Shown: positions 63,182 to 64,000 of the stretch, piece after piece | Numbering within the stretch: position 1 is the first letter of the stretch | Layout: the number at the start of each line of letters is the position of its first letter | Origin: Vespula vulgaris | Lineage: Eukaryota; Arthropoda; Insecta; Hymenoptera; Vespidae | Direction: 5' to 3' | Length of the DNA stretch: 64,000 nucleotides | NCBI RefSeq assembly: GCF_905475345.1 | Contig: NC_066594.1 | Span: 3,470,001-3,534,000 of the forward strand | The notes under the pieces: generated by a model | Told to the model about the DNA's origin: nothing | The model's input: the letters and a program-made list of their open reading frames with translations, nothing else | The model's database searches: none | Position numbers and translations under genes: made by a program

Positions 63182-64000
63182 TTAAAGTCTATCCTCTTCC
63201 TCCTCCTCGTTATCCTCATTATTCTCTTCGGACTCTTCTTTGTATCCCGGATGCTCCGAGATGGCATAATAATTGCCATTGTAAATGACGCCCAATTCTC
63301 GGAGTACGTCACCCCTGATGATGGCCTTGATCGTCCAGTTGTAACACTCCTCGCTTTCGCTCTCCCGATCCAATCGTTCGACGTCCAATATCTTGGAGCT
63401 TAAACGTTCGAGAATGATGCCGATGTCCTTGATGCTGAGGTGATGCTTTTGATCTACGGTGAGCTGATCTATTAGCAATAAAAACTTCTCAGATGTGACG
63501 ATCTCGTCCTCCATAATCGTGTTCTCGGTTTCTGACTCGGAGCTGTCGTGCTCTTGATGATGATTGTGATGATGATGATGAAGATGGAAGCCGCCGGTAG
63601 AGTTGCCGGGACCTAGACGGGGACTCGACTCCTCGTCGGCCGTATCGCGGAATCTGACGTGGCCCTTACCGAGTCCCGATCGCCTCGTGCCGTCGGAGAG
63701 GGAGGAGGGCGGTTGGGGCGACGGTGTCTGTGTCTGGGTCTGCTGCTGTTGCTGTTGATGCGGATGATGGTGCTGCTGTTGGTACTGCTGATGTTGGCTG
63801 TCCTGGATCGGCGAGGTCGCGACCGACTTGTGTACGGCGATCCTGCGACCTTCCTCGTGTAGGGCGCAACAATGAAAGTCGCATTCCCCGGTCGTTCCGT
63901 TGTCCGCACCGTTTACAGGACTACCGTTCCTTGCTACTGGCTGATGAATGTGATTTGAACACTCTGGCGTATGGATATGGATGGTCGTGCTTTCGAACGA
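63182..64000 (-). CDS. Unrecognised protein, C-terminal 272 residues (5' end outside the window)
   Basis: One open frame runs from the right edge to the stop at 63182-63184. In order it holds: a segment with CDFHCCALHEEGRR (Cys/His cluster); a Gln/His-rich linker (around 63720-63800); a Ser/Pro stretch; VRFRDTADEESS; a His run (around 63557-63586); then a compact region from about 63505 to 63230 with KFLLLIDQLTVDQKHHLSIK, DIGIILERLSSKILDVERLD and GDVLRELGVIYNGNYYAISE; and an acidic C-terminus ending EEEEEDRL. The helix-helix-'IYNGNYYAIS' hairpin pattern could be a winged-helix-like fold, but this is inference and I name no family. The regular codon structure and the contrast with the AT-rich flank make coding convincing. 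It is either the terminal exon or a large part of it. Confidence 0.8.
   Translation of the reverse strand, partial: SFESTTIHIHTPECSNHIHQPVARNGSPVNGADNGTTGECDFHCCALHEEGRRIAVHKSVATSPIQDSQHQQYQQQHHHPHQQQQQQTQTQTPSPQPPSSLSDGTRRSGLGKGHVRFRDTADEESSPRLGPGNSTGGFHLHHHHHNHHQEHDSSESETENTIMEDEIVTSEKFLLLIDQLTVDQKHHLSIKDIGIILERLSSKILDVERLDRESESEECYNWTIKAIIRGDVLRELGVIYNGNYYAISEHPGYKEESEENNEDNEEEEEDRL

Noticed and set aside
1..64000. tRNA, rRNA, endogenous virus or intact transposon genes
   Set aside because: I saw no cloverleaf with intact A and B boxes, no rRNA-like blocks, and no reverse transcriptase, integrase or transposase motif in any frame. Small degraded copies could have been missed by eye.

Overview
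This is an animal nuclear genome window, most likely from an insect and probably a hymenopteran. The DNA is AT-rich but full of CG dinucleotides. It has long introns packed with (GA)n, (TA)n, (GTAT)n, (ATT)n and poly-pyrimidine microsatellites. The few coding segments are short exons with GT-AG borders. There are no operons and no rRNA, and I recognised no tRNA. The assignment to insects rests on the gene family found and on base composition, not on any database comparison.

Most of the window (about 1.1 to 50.9 kb) is one minus-strand gene encoding a type I membrane ADAM protein of the catalytically inactive ADAM11/22/23 class, which in Drosophila is called mind-meld. I traced 22 consecutive coding exons, plus one alternative exon, through compatible splice phases. 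In order they encode: a signal peptide (50.9 kb); after a 26-kb intron, the prodomain (24.6 to 19.6 kb) with a furin-type site; the M12B metalloprotease-like domain (19.6 to 18.0 kb), whose zinc motif lacks the catalytic Glu; the disintegrin and cysteine-rich regions (17.7 to 14.6 kb); an EGF-like module and Thr/Pro stalk (14.4 kb); a transmembrane segment; and a long cytoplasmic tail (7.2, 3.2 and 1.3 kb). The gene may continue off the left edge.

The most interesting structure is a pair of alternative transmembrane exons, at 11570-11672 and 9570-9669. They encode related but different transmembrane helices and share the same splice phases (in 1, out 2). Using both together would break the frame, so they behave as mutually exclusive cassettes. 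The same gene has a 63-nt, frame-preserving, stop-free mini-intron (15211-15273) and a 3' splice site that lies next to a CAA/CCA triplet repeat and has no pyrimidine tract.

From 50.9 to about 62.7 kb I see no gene. This stretch holds the likely 5' UTR and promoter area of the ADAM gene (GC-rich, triplet-repeat-rich 51.5-52.7 kb; a CRE-like palindrome at 53.05 kb) and then a large field of AT microsatellites. At the right edge (63182-64000, minus) is the 3' coding end of a second gene. It has a Gln/His-rich linker, a roughly 85-residue folded domain and an acidic C-terminus; I do not recognise it. A GC-rich, coding-looking ORF of uncertain status lies just downstream of it (62755-62972).
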